DNA of 64,000 nucleotides, taken from the NCBI GenBank assembly GCA_921293015.1, contig OV121088.1:33641645-33705644 (forward strand). Direction: 5' to 3'. The position numbers were made by a program, and so were the translations under genes. Shown here in pieces: positions 62,926-64,000 of the stretch (its first letter is position 1; every line of letters begins with the position of its first letter). The notes under the pieces were generated by a model. It ran no database searches. It was not told the origin of the DNA and was given only the letters and a program-made list of their open reading frames with translations. Source of the stretch: Phorcus lineatus (taxonomy: Eukaryota; Mollusca; Gastropoda; Trochida; Trochidae).

Positions 62926-62956
62926 TTCTTCTTCTTCTTCTTCTTCTTCTTCTTCT
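62926..62956. repeat. (TTC)n LINE tail
   Basis: About ten TTC triplets directly after the AATAAAATA of the LINE; they form its 3' terminus. Confidence 0.9.
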
Positions 62957-64000
62957 GTATTGGCCCTCGACTTCACCTCGCGCCAATAACTACAAATACT
63001 TATAACTTAATACAAATAATTAATAACATTATAACATTGAAATAGGAGGTATATGACTTTCCACGTGGAAACAGGATATGAACTATAAAGTGATACATGC
63101 GAAACCTTTACATAAATTGTACTGAAGTCGAAACATATATACACCACGTCTCCTACCAGATGAGTGATAAATACAATTTTGTCAAGATTACTTTTTTGTT
63201 TGTTTTTTTACTTAGAAAATGGATCTGTCAACTAAAATCTTCACTTGATTTTAAGAAAGAAATGATTGTTGGATAATTTAGATGGTGAGTTGAATAAGTG
63301 AAAGAAACAATGTTGGGCGGATTACTGAACAGTGGCCGGTGTTGTTTATACAAGACGACACAGTTGAGTTCGCGTATGGTCAGTAACTGATTGCAATTGA
63401 AATACTACTTAAAAAGCATCCAGTCCAACATTTGGTTTTGAGGAAAATGACAGGAAAATAGATAGGTTCTGTACTTTTATAAAATAACAATATAGAAATA
63501 AACTACAGCTGAATACCGAAAGTTTGTTCACTTACCACTGAATCATAGTGCAAATATCATGTAGTTTTGGTTTCGTTTCAACGTCAATAGAATAACTTCA
63601 GCAAGAATGACATTGGATCACTCACTGTCCATGTGTGAAATAGCCATTCTTGAACTCATTTTGGCAATGTCTGGTCACTCGTGCAAAAATTCGAATTTAG
63701 GCATATTGATAAAGACAGAAGGGGTCGCATTTTCGAAATTTCAATTTCGTTATATGTCGAATAAAATGTTCCATATCGACTATCTGAGATTAAAACCAAC
63801 ATAATCACATTGACTTTGTGCTAAGAAACAAACGTGACTAATGTTTAAAGAAGTTGATAACTTATAAAGGATTTTATGGAGAAAAATATAAATTAGTGAT
63901 TTCGGAATTTTGACCCCTGGTCACTTCAATGACCTGCCAAAACTGTTACAGGTAATTATGGGGTACGATAAACCTATGCCTTAAAGAAGAATGGATCTAC
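62957..64000. other. No gene seen
   Basis: AT-rich flank downstream of the LINE. A 65-codon frame at 63607-63804 has no recognisable features. Confidence 0.4.

Larger units (their letters stand above)
57540..62956 (+). mobile_element. Full-length non-LTR retrotransposon (APE-type LINE)
   Basis: Two intact open frames, a 5' UTR of roughly 400 nt (left border approximate, chosen by base composition), a 3' UTR of about 540 nt with a GT-rich middle, AATAAA at 62917-62922, and a (TTC)n tail at 62926-62956. The intact frames suggest recent activity. The 3' end is shared with fragments at 8445-8575 and 56715-56846. ORF1 has an L1-type coiled-coil/RNA-binding layout while the ORF2 C-terminus has a C-x2-C-x9-H-x4-C knuckle, so I leave the clade open. 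No target-site duplication could be identified by eye. Confidence 0.93.

Overview
This is an AT-rich, intron-containing animal genomic window with no bacterial or phage character. Repeat types suggest a marine invertebrate, most likely a mollusc: a LINE with a microsatellite tail, a tRNA-derived SINE whose 3' end carries the GTTAAACCCCAA motif, many small hairpin elements, and degenerate TGACGTCA-rich repeats. That placement is inference. No gene is closely identifiable by name.

The left half (about 3.1-30.1 kb) holds the main content: four paralogous genes for small secreted alpha-helical proteins, called A (minus, 3134-6847), D (minus, 15007-17365), B (plus, 22703-24761) and C (minus, 28210-30093) here. 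I assembled each by hand from four exons. All share the same architecture: a TATA box, a tiny first coding exon (7-34 nt) ending in phase 1, then two phase-0 introns, a third exon of 99 or 102 nt, and a long last exon. The predicted precursors are 217-234 aa. Each has a signal peptide, a W-x3-C motif, one helix built from exons 2 and 3, and two or three more helical segments in exon 4 with a conserved EI[LF]C[QE][MI] cysteine. Four amphipathic helices plus a tiny phase-1 first exon followed by phase-0 introns is the layout of long-chain class I helical cytokine genes (growth hormone, erythropoietin, IL-6). I propose a tandem family of cytokine-like secreted ligands that I do not recognise as described. 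This rests on architecture and is not a homology call.

Around and between these genes lie mobile and repetitive elements: a 40-bp minisatellite (about 0.69-2.94 kb) split by a 1,114-bp probable solo LTR; a small hairpin in intron 3 of A; a 5'-truncated LINE at 10.8-11.6 kb; a short retroinsert flanked by a 38-bp direct repeat at 13.4-13.6 kb; and a hairpin family (ATACTAAAC...GTTTAGTAT) at 14.4, 20.8 and 24.7 kb. The 24.7-kb copy appears to supply the last codons and stop of gene B.

From 30 to 57 kb I see no convincing gene. The stretch holds a SINE, microsatellites, a 90-bp perfect palindrome at 42.95 kb next to a 58-bp inverted-repeat element, and short tandem repeats. At 57.5-62.96 kb there is an apparently full-length non-LTR retrotransposon. 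Its ORF1 (coiled coil plus RNA-binding domain) and ORF2 (endonuclease, reverse transcriptase, zinc knuckle) share one frame and are separated by a single UAG. The last kilobase is featureless.
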